A DNA stretch of 64,000 nucleotides. It comes from Welwitschia mirabilis. Its lineage: Eukaryota > Gnetophyta > Gnetopsida > Welwitschiales. The stretch is taken from assembly GCA_051453625.1 (NCBI GenBank), contig JBOZIK010000001.1, forward strand, positions 5,874,382 through 5,938,381, written 5' to 3'. The notes beneath the pieces were generated by a model. It worked only from the letters and a program-made list of their open reading frames with translations. It did no database searches and was not told the origin of the DNA. Positions 1 through 10,740 of the stretch are shown piece by piece. Position 1 is the stretch's first letter. Each line of letters starts with the position of its first letter. The translations under genes were made by a program, and so were the position numbers.

Positions 1-130
1 AGCACACTGCTTTCTTCTCAAACTTTTCAGAAAACTTGTCAATATCCTTCTCTAACATTCCTTAGTAGAAGATAGCTAGATCCCTGGAAGGAGCCTCCTT
101 CATTTTTCTCCTGGATGAACTTTTAGCCAT
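1..130 (-). pseudogene. unidentified basic N-terminal coding fragment, broken by a stop
   Basis: On the minus strand an ATG at 130 opens a frame beginning M-A-K-S-S-S-R-R-K-M-K. It runs 22 codons to a TAA and then stays open to the window edge with a charged, helix-prone stretch (LEKDIDKFSEKFEKKAV). Upstream, 131-280 is less AT-rich than the surroundings and looks like a transcribed leader. I do not recognise the protein. It could be the gag start of another retrotransposon or a host gene fragment. The single stop and the window edge prevent a decision. Confidence 0.3.
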
Positions 131-636
131 TTCAGAACTTTGCAAGCAAAAAGACTGAGAGAAAAACACTAGATCTAGAAGCAAAGCTTTGGATCTTAAA
201 AGAACAGTACTAGATCTGAGAGCTGGAGATGGCCAGAACACAATAAAATTGATTTAGGGTTCTCTTTCTTTTATAGGCTATGCGAAATAAGGTGAAATGA
301 AGAAAGAAATGGAGTCCACTAATAGTACTTTTACACTGTGATCTGTCAGGTCTAGTTAATAGCTTAAGATTTGAAGACCTATCAAGATGTAATTCTATAG
401 TACTGGAAGGAGTCAGGGCGACTGGGCTTGCAGGCTAGTCGACTGACCACATCTAGTCAACCGAATCATAGATCTGGCCAACTACCATGCAATCAGCCAA
501 AGGATAGAGACTGAAGCCCTAGATCATTTTCATGATTGACAATTAAGTTATAGACATGGGATGTTACATCAGAATTCTCTAGAAAATGTTCAGTTTTAGT
601 AAGATTTAGACAAACATCATAGGTTGCATAAAATAA
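131..636 (-). repeat. probable LTR-like remnant with GTCGAC motifs
   Basis: This stretch holds no open frame of note. At 415-500 it carries the same kind of motif cluster (CTAGTCGACTGACC, TCTAGTCAACCG) that fills the copia LTRs at 3808-5161 and 14898-16326. That suggests a fragment of the same LTR family lying 3' of the minus-strand protease at 637-954. No clean LTR end is visible. Confidence 0.35.
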
Positions 637-954
637 CTAATTGATCAATTTAGTATCTATTCTATAAATATTATCCACTTGTCTAGTAGAAAAGATAGAT
701 ACATTTGTTTTCTCATCTACAACTTTGCATTTTAATTTTTTAAAAATTACTTTATCACCTTTATCACATAATTGACTCACACTTAATAAATTATATTTCA
801 ATCTATTTATATAAAGTACATCATCAATTTTAGGCAACTTACCTTCCTTGATACATCCTTTACCTTCTTTCTTTACTTTTTCGTTATTTCCAAAAATGAC
901 TTCTCCTCCATTTGTACTCCTCAAGTATTGAAAGCTGAATTTTTCTCTTGACAC
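637..954 (-). pseudogene. Ty1/copia protease to GAG-pre-integrase fragment
   Basis: The 105 translated residues match the part of a copia polyprotein that follows the catalytic DSG of the retropepsin. They read like V-I-F-G-N-N-E-K, then DDVLYINRLKYNLLSVSQLCDKGDKV, which is the hallmark LYV-x-GLKHNLLSISQLCDKGY block of plant Tork/SIRE-type elements. The active-site segment itself would fall in the N run that starts at 960. In an active element this enzyme cleaves the Gag-Pol polyprotein inside the virus-like particle. Gag sequence of the same type lies upstream on the same strand (1188-2650), so this is probably the same element. Integrase and RT do not follow; LTR-like sequence does, so the element is internally deleted. 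Confidence 0.85.
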
Positions 955-1187
955 ATACCNNNNNNNNNNNNNNNNNNNNNNNNNNNNNNNNNNNNNNNNN
1001 NNNNNNNNNNNNNNNNNNNNNNNNNNNNNNNNNNNNNNNNNNNNNNNNNNNNNNNNNNNNNNNNNNNNNNNNNNNNNNNNNNNNNNNNNNNNNNNNNNNN
1101 NNNNNNNNNNNNNNNNNNNNNNNNNNNNNNNNNNNNNNNNNNNNNNNNNNNNNNNNNNNNNNNNNNNNNNNNNNNNNNNNNNNNNNN

Positions 1188-2650
1188 AATTACATGAAAG
1201 TTTAGAAGCATACTTACTCTTCCAGTTTACCTATTCTTGAGATTTTTGCAAACTAAAGCCAATACTTGATCTATTTCCAGTGAGTTTTCATACTTTAAGT
1301 ATTTGTTCCAATTTAGAAGAGCTACCAGAGAATTTATTTACAAAAAAAAAAAAAAGATATTTTCTTGAGAAATTAGACTGGTGTTGTTAGATTTTAGCAC
1401 ATTATATTTCTCTTTCAATTCTTTGTTTTNNNNNNNNNNNNNNNNNNNNNNNNNNNNNNNNNNNNNNNNNNNNNNNNNNNNNNNNNNNNNNNNNNNNNNN
1501 NNNNNNNNNNNNNNNNNNNNNNNNNNNNNNNNNNNNNNNNNNNNNNNNNNNNNNNNNNNNNNNNNNNNNNNNNNNNNNNNNNNNNNNNNNNNNNNNNNNN
1601 NNNNNNNNNNNNNNNNNNNNNNNNNNNNNNNNNNNNNNNNNNNNNNNNNNNNNNNNNNNNNNNNNNNNTCTTCATTATTCCATGTAGCAATGAATGAAGG
1701 ATTCTTTGATTTTCTATTATCTCTCTTTATGTTGGGGCACTAATTTGCCATATGACCAAATCTTTTACATGAATAGCATTGGATCTCTTTACCCTTTTCT
1801 TACTCCTTTCTATGTTTTAGATGACTCCTTTTTGCATTTCTACTTAATTCTCCTTTCTTTTTCTTCCTATGAAGAAATTTTCTGGATCTTCTGGCTAGAA
1901 GAGTCATTTCATCATCATCCAAGTCCTCATCTGATCTATCATATCTATAGTCTTCCTACACACATTTTAAAGCAATACCTTTCTTCTTATCCTTAATAAA
2001 TTTAGGCTTATAGGTTTTCAAATTATCTTGAACTTCTTCCAGTGCCATTGCATTAATGTTCTTGCTATCCTCGATGACCGTAACTTTTGGTTTGAATCTC
2101 TTTGGTAGGAATCTCAAGACTTTTCTTACCATTTTTATTTCCTTTATGCATTCTCCAAAGCTTGCCATTGAGTTCACAATATCAGTAAGTCTAGGAAAAA
2201 AAATTTCTGCAATGTTTCTTCTTCATCTATATGGATATCTTCAAATTTTAAAATAAGCATCTAGAGTTTTTCTTGTTTTACAGTTGATGTTTCTTTATGT
2301 GCTACTTCGAGAATGTCCCAACCTTCCTTAGCATGATTACAGTTTATTGTGCATTTGAATTCATCTATATATACTTCACAAAATATGGCATTAAAAGCAT
2401 GGGTATCTATGATGGTTTTTGACTTGTCAGCAGTGGTCCATTGATCTTAGGCTTTGAGAACTAGGATAGTATTATCATTTACATCAGTTTCGGTTAATAT
2501 AAGCACAGTGTAATCTTTGTAGATAACTTCCTCTATGTTGGAATCTAAGGATCTAAGAAATATTCTCATCCTAGCTTTCCAATAAGCATAGTTTAATCCA
2601 TCAATATAGATGGACGACTGATGAAAAACCATTAAATGGATTACTTATTT
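1188..2650 (-). pseudogene. Ty1/copia gag (UBN2 family), copy 1
   Basis: Read leftwards from about 2650, the translation gives the copia Gag order. First comes GLNYAYWKARMRIFLRSLD (2447-2632). Then a UBN2 core, VRKVLRFLPKRFKPKVTVIEDSKNINAMALEE, at 1956-2177. A zinc knuckle, C-Y-S-C-K-R-F-G-H-M-A-N-stop-C, follows at about 1736-1786. The pre-protease linker is at 1188-1429 (FSGSSSKLEQIL). The start codon appears to be ATA instead of ATG, and several stops and two N gaps (1430-1668, 960-1187) break it. Gag forms the capsid and its knuckle binds the packaged RNA. The primer-binding site at 2699-2711 sits just upstream, as expected for a 5' end. Confidence 0.85.
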
Positions 2651-2698
2651 TAGGGTTCTAAGATTAAGATTGGTTAAAATCTAAAGAAGACTTAACTT

Positions 2699-2711
2699 AG
2701 CTCTGATACCA
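2699..2711 (-). other. primer-binding site for initiator tRNA-Met (copy 1)
   Basis: The minus strand reads TGGTATCAGAGCT, the perfect complement of the 3' end of plant initiator tRNA-Met used to prime Ty1/copia minus-strand cDNA. It lies two bases from the LTR end at 2714 and about 50 bases upstream of the gag start. Confidence 0.9.
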
Positions 2712-2713
2712 AA

Positions 2714-2821
2714 TGATAGGATCAAGAACCCTAGAGGTGAGTTGGTAAATAGGTTCTTTAAAAATTCCAATATAATATTCTAAATGAATTCAATTTGAAA
2801 TAAAAACTTTCATATAAAAAG
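2714..2821 (-). repeat. truncated copia LTR end (copy 1)
   Basis: The minus-strand LTR terminus ends in ...GATCCTATCA next to the primer-binding site. The 108 visible bases match the ends of the LTRs at 3808 and 14898 (TGATAxxATCxAGAACCCTA on the plus strand). The rest is lost in the 100-N gap that follows. Confidence 0.75.
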
Positions 2822-2921
2822 NNNNNNNNNNNNNNNNNNNNNNNNNNNNNNNNNNNNNNNNNNNNNNNNNNNNNNNNNNNNNNNNNNNNNNNNNNNNNNN
2901 NNNNNNNNNNNNNNNNNNNNN

Positions 2922-3742
2922 TTTTTTGCATTTCTACTTGATTTTCCTTCCTTTTTCTTTCTATGAAGAAATTTTCTAAATGATCTAATTAGAAGAGCCA
3001 CTTCATCATTGTCCAAGTCCGCATCTGATCTATTAGATCTATAGTCTTTCTACACACATTTTAAAACAATACCTTTCTTATTATCCTTAACAAATTTAAG
3101 CTCATAGTTTTGCAAATTACTTTTAAGTTCTTCTAGTGCCATTGCATTAATGTTCTTACTCTCTTTGATGGTAGTGACCTTTAGTTTAAATATCTTGGAT
3201 AGGAATCTCAAGACTTTCCTTACTATTTTTCTTTTCTCCATTTATTCTATAAGGTTTATCATTAACTTTATAATATCAGTAAGTCTGGTAAAAAATTCCT
3301 GCAATGTTTCATCTTCATCCATATGGATATCTTCAAATTACAAAATAATCATCTAGATTTTTGCTTATTTTACAATTGAGATTCCTTCATGTGTTGCTTT
3401 AAGAATGTCCCAAGATTTCTTAGCATGGTTACAGTTTACTATGCATTTGAATTCATCTATACACGCTGCACAAAATATGGCATTAAGAGCATAAGCATCT
3501 ATGGTGGCTTTGGACTTGTTAGTAGCAGTCCATTAGTCTCAGGCTTTGGAAATTAGGATAGTGTTTCCATTTACATCAGTTTGGGTTAACATAGGCACAG
3601 TATGACCTTTGTAGATGACTTCCTCTATGTCAACATCTAAGGATCTAAGAAATATTCTCACTCTAGCTTTTTAGTAAGCATAGTTCGATCCATCAAACAT
3701 AGGTGGATGATTGGTGGAAAAACCATTAAATGGATTGCTCAT
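2922..3742 (-). pseudogene. Ty1/copia gag (UBN2 family), copy 2
   Basis: This is the same Gag as in copy 1, here with its ATG intact at 3742 (MSNPFNGFSTNHPPMFDGSN). It continues with YAY-stop-KARVRIFLRSL and then the UBN2 block at 3050-3241 (VRKVLRFLSKIFKLKVTTIKESKNIN). It ends at the N gap 2822-2921, so the zinc knuckle is missing. Stops occur at former Trp codons. Copy 1 and copy 2 lie head to tail on the minus strand and are clearly diverged from one another, so they are separate insertions or an old duplication and not two haplotypes of one copy. Confidence 0.85.
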
Positions 3743-3792
3743 TTTAGGGTTCTAAGATTAAGATTGGTTAAAATATAAAGAAGACTTAACTT

Positions 3793-3805
3793 AGCTCTGA
3801 TACCA
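3793..3805 (-). other. primer-binding site for initiator tRNA-Met (copy 2)
   Basis: This is the same perfect TGGTATCAGAGCT as in copy 1, two bases from the LTR at 3808 and upstream of the gag ATG at 3742. Confidence 0.9.
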
Positions 3806-3807
3806 AA

Positions 3808-5161
3808 TGATAAGATTGAGAACCCTAGAGGAGAGGGGGTGGATAGATTATTTTAAAAAAAAATCCAACATAATATTCTAAATGAATCCAATCTAAGATA
3901 AAAACATGCATATAAAAATAAACTAATCTAGAATGTGCACAACATGAGAAAATAATGGAAGTAAAGAAATAAAAACTGAAAGCACAAAATTATTAATTTG
4001 ATACAAGCTAGATTTATAGTAATTTGGGAAACCTCCTACTTCACTCTCAATAATTAGCTTATTCCCAAGCCATATTTCGGATCTTCGTTACTCCACCAAG
4101 TATTCCAGGTTCACTTGTAACCTATACATATGGACTTTTCTAGGCTTAGTCTCAACCTTTAGAGTAGACTTTTCAAGGCTTAGTCTTAACCTCTAGAACA
4201 TACTTTTCAAGGCTTAGTCTCAACTTTTTACAAAGCAAGGTAGTAATGTAATGATGCCTTTAGAGCATGGATATCATTCATTCTTGAATTAGTAAATTTG
4301 ATGGAGCTCTTCTCTTAGGAATATAGATGCTAAGATACAATAGTGAAAGTCACCCCCAAATACAATGCTTAATCCTTTAGATCTAATAGATTTGTCCAAA
4401 TGAAAATAGTTCCAAAAGATTCTTTGGACATTTATGTCTTAGCTATTTGTAATGGAAGGCTTTTAGGGTTTATTACATTTGAAATGCACTTCCAATGACT
4501 ATAAATAATTAGAAAATGACTACCTTATGGATACATAATGGATACATAATGTTTAAAAAAATTTACTTTTCATTCTATCTAGTCAACCCCACAAAAATCC
4601 GGTCGACCTCATATAGTGCTGTGAGTTACATAGGTTGCATGAGTGAAAAATTCAGTTGCCTCAATTTCTTATGGCTCCATGTCTAGTTAACCCCATTTGG
4701 GTTTGGTCGACCTAGTCCAATCACCTGCTACTTTATCCGATCGTCCGCTCCTCTGATCAAATTCCTTTTTAGTTTTCCTGCATTGAGTCTAGTTGACCCC
4801 TTTAAATATTTAGTCGACCTCATAACAATCGGCTTAGGTGTACCAGCTACATAGTGCTCAGGTCCAGTTGACCCCATCATAGGTTTGGTCTACTCCTTGT
4901 CATCCAAGGGATATTGTTTATCATGTTCTCAACTCTAGTTGACTCTATAAAGGTCTAGTCGACCTTTTCTATTCAGTTCAGGGACACTGGTTTTCGAGGT
5001 TATAGGTTCGGTCGACTCCATTAAAAATCTGGTCAACCCCTCTGAATGCAGTCCATTTTCTATTTGCTTTAGGTGTAATCAACTCCTTGAAAATCTGATT
5101 GACTCCTTCTTGAGGGTAAATGAATTGACAAGTTTTTAGTACTTAGAAGTTGATAATTTCA
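3808..5161 (-). repeat. copia LTR, about 1.35 kb, with repeated GGTCGACC-like motifs
   Basis: The plus strand starts TGATAAGATTGAG next to the primer-binding site, and the right end is placed near 5161 by comparison with the LTR at 14898-16326. Shared landmarks are the block at about 4020-4085, three or four copies of an AGGCTTAGTCTCAACCTT-like repeat at 4140-4225, and a long tract at 4575-5110. In that tract TTGACCCC/GTCAACCCC and GGTCGACC motifs alternate roughly every 25-40 bases. The right end is inferred and may be off by tens of bases. It directly abuts the pol 3' end of a different copia. Confidence 0.75.
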
Positions 5162-5269
5162 GTTCCATCTTTTAACCTGCAAGTAATTTAACATCTTCTG
5201 CACAAGATCCATAAAATTTTCTATACAGAAAACATTAGTTTAACATCAATTAGCAAAACATAATCCAAT

Positions 5270-7010
5270 AAGCTTTCTCTTGTTAAATAAGAGGCCTTCA
5301 AACTACTTAATCCTAGTGGATCTTTAACTTGTTGAAATTTTAGTTTTCTAAGCATATTTATTAGAATTCCGACAACTTAACTTGTCTATGCAACATACTG
5401 AACATCTATAACAACATTTTGAATCCTTTATCATATCATGTGAATCTTCATTACAATGTATTTTGTGTTATCATGAAATACTAAATTCTTGATCATATGG
5501 ATTGTGGAATTATTATCCACATATAGCATAGTTGCTCCTTTTTGTGAAATATTTAGAATCTTTAGTATTTTCATTTTCAAATCATGTATTTACATGTTTC
5601 AAATTTGCCACATGCTTTGTGTTAACCAATGAATCCATTATGGTGTTTTATCTTTTTAAGCTTCATGAAATGGATGAATTTCTTAATGATGTTAAGTATG
5701 TAATCCTAGATTTCCTTGTATCCTACAAACTAGAAAAATATAAATTTAAGAATGCTTTTATTTTGAAGTTTTTATCAAGCTAAAATAGCAGTTTAAGATT
5801 CTTTTTTTTAAAATAAACCTAACAACTTAATGGATATTCTGATGGATCTATTTTGATTAGTCAAATATCTTACTAATATTCTAACTACATATCCAATGTT
5901 AATCATAATAGTTGATACATAATTATAATTCCTATCAATTTTTAATACATTATCTCATTTTCATGTAGTAATTATTCATTAACGTAATTTTTAGGTTTTG
6001 TTTTATTGATATAAAGGCTACTTTTTGGATTATTAATACTAAAGTTCTCTAGTACATCACTAATGTACTTTAATTAATTTAAGAAATTTCTATTATTTTC
6101 TTAAGTTACTTTAACACTTGAGTAATACTTCATTAATCCAAAATTAGTTATTTTAAACTACTTTGCAAGATTTATTTTTATCTCCTTAATGCATTTATCA
6201 TCTTCTCTAGTGAGTAAAATATCACCCACAAATAAAATAAGAGATGTGCTTCTATCTTTTTCATGTTTGATGAATGATATAGCATTAGTATTTAAGTATG
6301 CACACACCAAATTCCATTTTTACTAAGGTATCCTTTAACTTGATGTACCATGCATATGGTGCTTACTTTAAATTATACATTGACTATTTTCATTCTCATA
6401 TATTTTCCTCTTGACTCTTCAACTTAAAGCCTTTCGCCTAACCCATGTAAATGTCCTTTTCAACATGTTCATTTAGGAATGCTCTTTTTACATCAAGATA
6501 ATGAATTTTCAAGTACTTTTCTAATCGTATTTCACTTTGTTTTTGATGTAAAGACTTTTATATATTTTACTCTATTTTTTATGTTAATCCTTCTGCAACC
6601 AATCTAGTCTTGTACTTATTAATAGTCCATCATCCTTATTTTAAAATACGTAGATATTTCTTATCACTTTCCTACCTAGCATATATCGACCAACTCCCAA
6701 GTACCATTACATATTAAAAAATAATATTTCATACTCATTGCATGTCTTTATTTTGGATCCTTCACTTCCTTCTTGAATGTTATGAGTTCATTACCATAAG
6801 TAAGATAAAGCTTTACAGAGTCTATTTTAGTATCAATACCTTTATCTTATTTTACTTAATGTATTACACTTCCTTATTAAGTGTGAAGCTATTGAGCTTT
6901 ATCTACCCTTAAATTCTTTAAAATCTAGTGTGTTGCATGATACCTTGAACCTATAAGAGTGAGATCAAAGCTTCAACTAATGTTTAATGCCTCAAATCTA
7001 CTTGAGTCTA
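5270..7010 (-). pseudogene. Ty1/copia reverse transcriptase and RNase H, badly decayed
   Basis: Reading leftwards, the first recognisable block is NGTWELVD with an RT entry at about 6700. Next comes the region of LYLWVI/LFVGDILL at about 6215-6240, where the catalytic YVDD has become FVGD. KYISDVLENF follows, then an RNase H approach like GYVVRILVRYLTNQNRSIRI at about 5880. The C-terminus, YVDNNSTIHMIKNLVFHDNTKYI, lies at about 5440-5525, and LRKLKFQQVKDPLGLSSLK at about 5290-5360. The reading frame changes many times. In an active element this enzyme copies RNA into cDNA in the particle. Gag, protease and integrase are missing between it and the 5' LTR at 7700, so about 3 kb have been deleted. 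Confidence 0.8.
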
Positions 7011-7688
7011 TCCTTTAAAATTTTTTGAGTTTATGTTAAGTACTAAATAAAACTCTCTTCGAGAATTAAAAAAAGTAATGTGAGGTTTAGTTTCAAATGC
7101 ATGCTTTAGGGATCTCACACCTTATGCAGCAATTAAGGAGAAATTCAAAACAATGAATTTTATTCTATCTAGTATGATAACATATTAACTAAAATTGAAA
7201 AGAATGAAATTCCAAAATTTCATATGAACTAACTGATAAAAGAATGTACACCAGGCACGTGGTAGTATGATATATGAAATCATATGGTAATTATGAAAAT
7301 TTGCAATAAAAATGTGTTTTTTTAAAAATAAAAATATTAATCTTATTCTTATCTTCTTTCTTATCCTGCTTTCGCCTAAAATCCCTTGAACACCTTGGAA
7401 TATAATGATAAGAGATATGAACCTATAGAATTAACATTTTCTTCATCAAACTTCTATAAACAATTCAAATAATTAAGAATTTTAATTTAGATGATTAAAT
7501 AAATTATCATGAAGAATGATTTACGTGAAAAACCTAACAATTTATATAAATCATTGAAAACTGTGGATCTAAAATAATAAGTTACCGAAATAAAAACTAT
7601 GATGGTAAATCTTCAACGGATTCCTCTTCATCCTTAAGGTTTAATCAAGGTTAATCAAGGCTAGTGAATTAATACAAATCCAATCTTT
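7011..7688. other. untranslatable interior between copia 5' end and RT
   Basis: By position this should be leader, gag, protease and integrase of the copia whose 5' LTR is at 7700-7965, but it is only about 0.7 kb long. I see no Gag or integrase motif. It is AT-rich filler or the scar of an internal deletion. Confidence 0.4.
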
Positions 7689-7699
7689 CTTTAATACCA
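7689..7699 (-). other. decayed primer-binding site (tRNA-iMet type)
   Basis: The minus strand reads TGGTATTAAAG directly after an LTR ending in TTTCAACA. It differs from TGGTATCAGAG at two positions, both transitions. Confidence 0.7.
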
Positions 7700-7965
7700 T
7701 GTTGAAAGAACTACTATAAAACACAAAATGCTAAAAATAGGAATAAGTCTTTCATCTTATTACATAATATAAGCATCACACAATTAGCACCCATCATAAC
7801 TAAAATGAGATATTCACCTATATTTGAAGATAAGGATTAGGACTTCCCCAATAAGGACTAATCTCATCTTATAGTGGGGTCATTGAGCTTTTAGATTTGT
7901 TAACACTAAACTTATGACTTTCTTAAATTTTAATCTTACTAACTAAAGGCCATAAGATATCAACA
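7700..7965 (-). repeat. 266 bp copia LTR with intact TGTTGA/TCAACA ends
   Basis: The segment begins TGTTGA and ends TCAACA on either strand, a perfect 6-base terminal inverted repeat of the copia type. The decayed primer-binding site touches its left edge, which makes it the 5' LTR of the minus-strand element at 5270-7699. Inside are AT-rich sequence and an out-of-place block GGACTTCCCCAATAAGGACTAATC. The matching 3' LTR is not visible on the left, where the 1.35 kb LTR of another family sits instead. Confidence 0.75.
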
Positions 7966-8864
7966 TTAGTATTATATTCATTTTTATTTTAAGAATTTTA
8001 TTATTATAATATATAAATTCATTTATTTATTATAAGCTAAGATTGGGAAAAAGAGGAATCAACCACATAAAAGTGGTCAATTGATCTATATTATTAAGAA
8101 TAAACTAAATTATTACATATTAGTCTAATTAAATATTTTATGTATAGAAATAAAATAAGAAAAGTTATCACACAAAAATGATATGCCTCTTGCTAATTAT
8201 TTAGAAGTTTTAATTAAGAAATTATAAGAGAACAAAGAGAAGAGATTAGTTTTGATATGTAATTAACTTTGTTTTAAAAAGGAAAAGTCTAATATTTGTA
8301 ATAAACATGAATATTTTAAAAATATATTATTAGTAAACATATACTGACTTTGACTTAGCTAAATTATTTGCTATATTTAATTAATAGTAAATAAATATTA
8401 TATTAATTAAAATAGATTCGTTATCATTTCCTAAAGAATAATAAAGAAGAACTCAAAGAAATTAATCTTATTAAAGAGCATATCAGCTTATGACAAAAAA
8501 TGATCATAATTAATAATCTTTTTATAAATGTTTATGGAAAATTTCTAATACTTTAAATTTAATTCTCCAATTATAAGTAAATTATTGTTTCATGTGATCT
8601 AATTATGTAATCTTTCTCTTCATTTTTTTCATGGGTGAACTTATGATCTTTTAGACTTAAAAAATGTAATAACTATTTAACATCTTAATGATTTTATACA
8701 TCGATCAACTCTTAGTCTATAAGGGAAATATATTAGGTATATATATATTTTTAATATTTTTTAAATGCATGAATTATAGTCTCAATGTGTCAACTCCATA
8801 ATTAAAGTTTAGGTTATTCCTCTTTTTTGTAACTAATTCATTATCATACTACTTCTTTATTAAC
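7966..8864. other. AT-rich stretch, nothing recognised
   Basis: I see no open frame over 60 codons, no LTR ends and no known motif on either strand. Confidence 0.6.
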
Positions 8865-9300
8865 TTTAAAATTTATAAGTGAATATCATAAAATAAAGTA
8901 TCTAGCTATTGCAACTTTGTCACTACTCAATCCAAGGATTTAAAATTTTCCACTGTTGATGATCTAACAACTATTAAATATTTCTTATTATTTTACAAGA
9001 TAGGTGATCCACAGATGTATATTATGTATTTTGAAATTGATGTTCCACTTATCAAATATGGTGTTAAATATTATATATTACATTTATAATTTCTAAGTTG
9101 ATATCATAAAATAAAGCATCTAGCTATTGGAACTTTGTGATTACTCTATCCAAGAATTTAAAATTTTCCTCTACTAGTGATCTAACAATGATCAATTATC
9201 TCCTACTATTTTATAAAATAGGTGATCCACTGATGTAGATTATGTATTTTAATATTGATCTTATTCTTATCAAATATGGTGCTAAATACACATTACAAAA
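8865..9300. repeat. two-copy tandem duplication, unit about 218 bp
   Basis: Copy one (about 8865-9082) and copy two (about 9083-9300) share ATATCATAAAATAAAG, TCTAGCTATTG, AATTTAAAATTTTCC, GATAGGTGATCCAC/AATAGGTGATCCAC and TTATCAAATATGGTG in the same order. The offset is 218 bases throughout. Point differences are scattered along the unit, so the duplication is old. Confidence 0.85.
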
Positions 9301-9561
9301 TGATTCTATAATTTTATGTATATTATTTATAGAATTATTTAATAAAAAAGTAATTCTCTCTTATTTCATAGAATTAATCTATGAAATAGATAATTTAAGG
9401 AGCAAGAGGGGTAAGAGGAGAGATAAAAATAGAGAAGAAAATATGGAGCCCTACATGCCGCTAAATGATCTAGCATGCCATTGAATGTATTATTATTTTC
9501 TTCGAGACTTCCAGAGCTTTAAATTAATAGGCATCTTAGAATTTTCTTTATCCAAAAAGTG

Positions 9562-10260
9562 ATGGAAGAGAAGGAGCCGAATTTGGACTTTCAAGTGAAG
9601 AGAAATGGAAATGCTATTATGGTTATGCTCCCAGAGGCATATAAGAGTTGGATTATTCAAAAGTATGAAAATAGTCTTATAGGAAAATTTCTAACGGCAA
9701 AAGGAAAACCTTTTATTGATAAGGTTTGTAGATGATGTGACCAAACCTAGAAGATTCACAATCCCTATGAGGTAATCCTTCTCCATGATGGCTTAATCCA
9801 CTTCATTTTCTCTTCATCTGTTGATAAGAATAATGTTTTGGCCAATGGTCCATATTTTTTTAGAAGGAGAGGGCTTGCTCTTATTGAATGAAAGCATTTT
9901 CTCATGAAAAAGGATGATACCTTTTCAGATATTCCCTATTAGCTTCACATAGTAAACCTAGACCCAGAGATTTGTATACCAATATTTGTTCAGTAAGTGG
10001 CAAAGGCATTCGATAAAATTATTTGATTAGATATATAGATTTTAGAGTAAACTAGAATGGTGGTTGAAAGAGTTTTCATTCTTACTAGCCCTGAAAATAT
10101 GCAAACAATGGAATTAGAAGCGCACACATCATGGGGGTTGAAAACCTTCAAAATGAAATTCAAAAATGTTCTAGTTCCTTATGTTAAATGTGGTCAAGAA
10201 GGCCATAGTACAAAAGCTTATAGAATAGCCATAAAGGAGGCAAAGAAACTAGAGGAATGA
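9562..10260 (+). pseudogene. LINE ORF1 (DUF4283 plus zinc knuckle)
   Basis: From the ATG at 9562 the frame can be read for all 233 codons to the stop at 10258-10260 without a frameshift. It is interrupted only by stop substitutions, several at likely Trp codons. Landmarks are LIGKFLTAKG (DUF4283 start), VLANGPYFFRRRGLALIE at about 9835-9890, and the zinc knuckle Y-V-K-C-G-Q-E-G-H-S-T-K-A-Y at about 10170-10215. The first and last cysteines of the knuckle have become tyrosine. In plant L1 elements this protein binds the element RNA. The last 67 codons are open from 10057. Confidence 0.8.
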
Positions 10261-10740
10261 TAAGAAGTTAAAAAAAAAAAAGGCAAAAAGAAGGATTTAC
10301 TCGTTCTAATTGCATTTCAATGAATAGACATAATGCTTTAACAAATATTTTGGAATTCCTTCAAAAATGAGAAACAAGTGGTAATACATGCCATACATAA
10401 GATAAAGTTAATTTGGAGGAAGGCAATCATCCCTTTAATAACTTACATTCGAACAATGAAATGGTTGCGTCTACTCAAATAGATGTTAATGAAAGACATG
10501 AATCCATGAAAAATGGAGAACTGATTGTAGATATTCCCTTTGAATGACCACCAATTAAAACAAGAGTTAAAGGCCATCAAATTATAGATATGAAGGCCAA
10601 TACAACAAAAGCGAGGATGATGAGATCAAAAAATTGATTTAGTCTAACAACAATGGGGCACAAAAAAATATTGATAAAATGAAGTTGCAAGCTTTGGAGG
10701 AAATTCGTAATGGAAATCAACACACACTACATTCCTCCAT
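10261..10740 (+). other. LINE inter-ORF spacer
   Basis: This is polar, Lys/Asn-rich sequence with an A-run at about 10270-10282. It is probably the C-terminal tail of ORF1 or the ORF1-ORF2 spacer. No domain is seen. Confidence 0.4.

Noticed and set aside
921-1211. Open frames on both strands across the N runs (also near 1415-1690, 27262-27485, 2810-3016)
   Set aside because: They exist only because N cannot create stop codons; the real residues are too few to judge.
1694-1996. 100-codon plus-strand frame
   Set aside because: It is the antisense of copia gag copy 1; the minus strand carries the recognisable zinc knuckle and UBN2 motifs.
4575-5110. Regularly spaced GTCGACC motifs considered as a CRISPR-like array
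   Set aside because: Motifs are short and degenerate, spacing irregular, and the segment is an LTR of a eukaryotic retrotransposon.
5532-5783. 83-codon plus-strand frame
   Set aside because: Antisense of the copia RNase H region; hydrophobic low-complexity composition with no domain.
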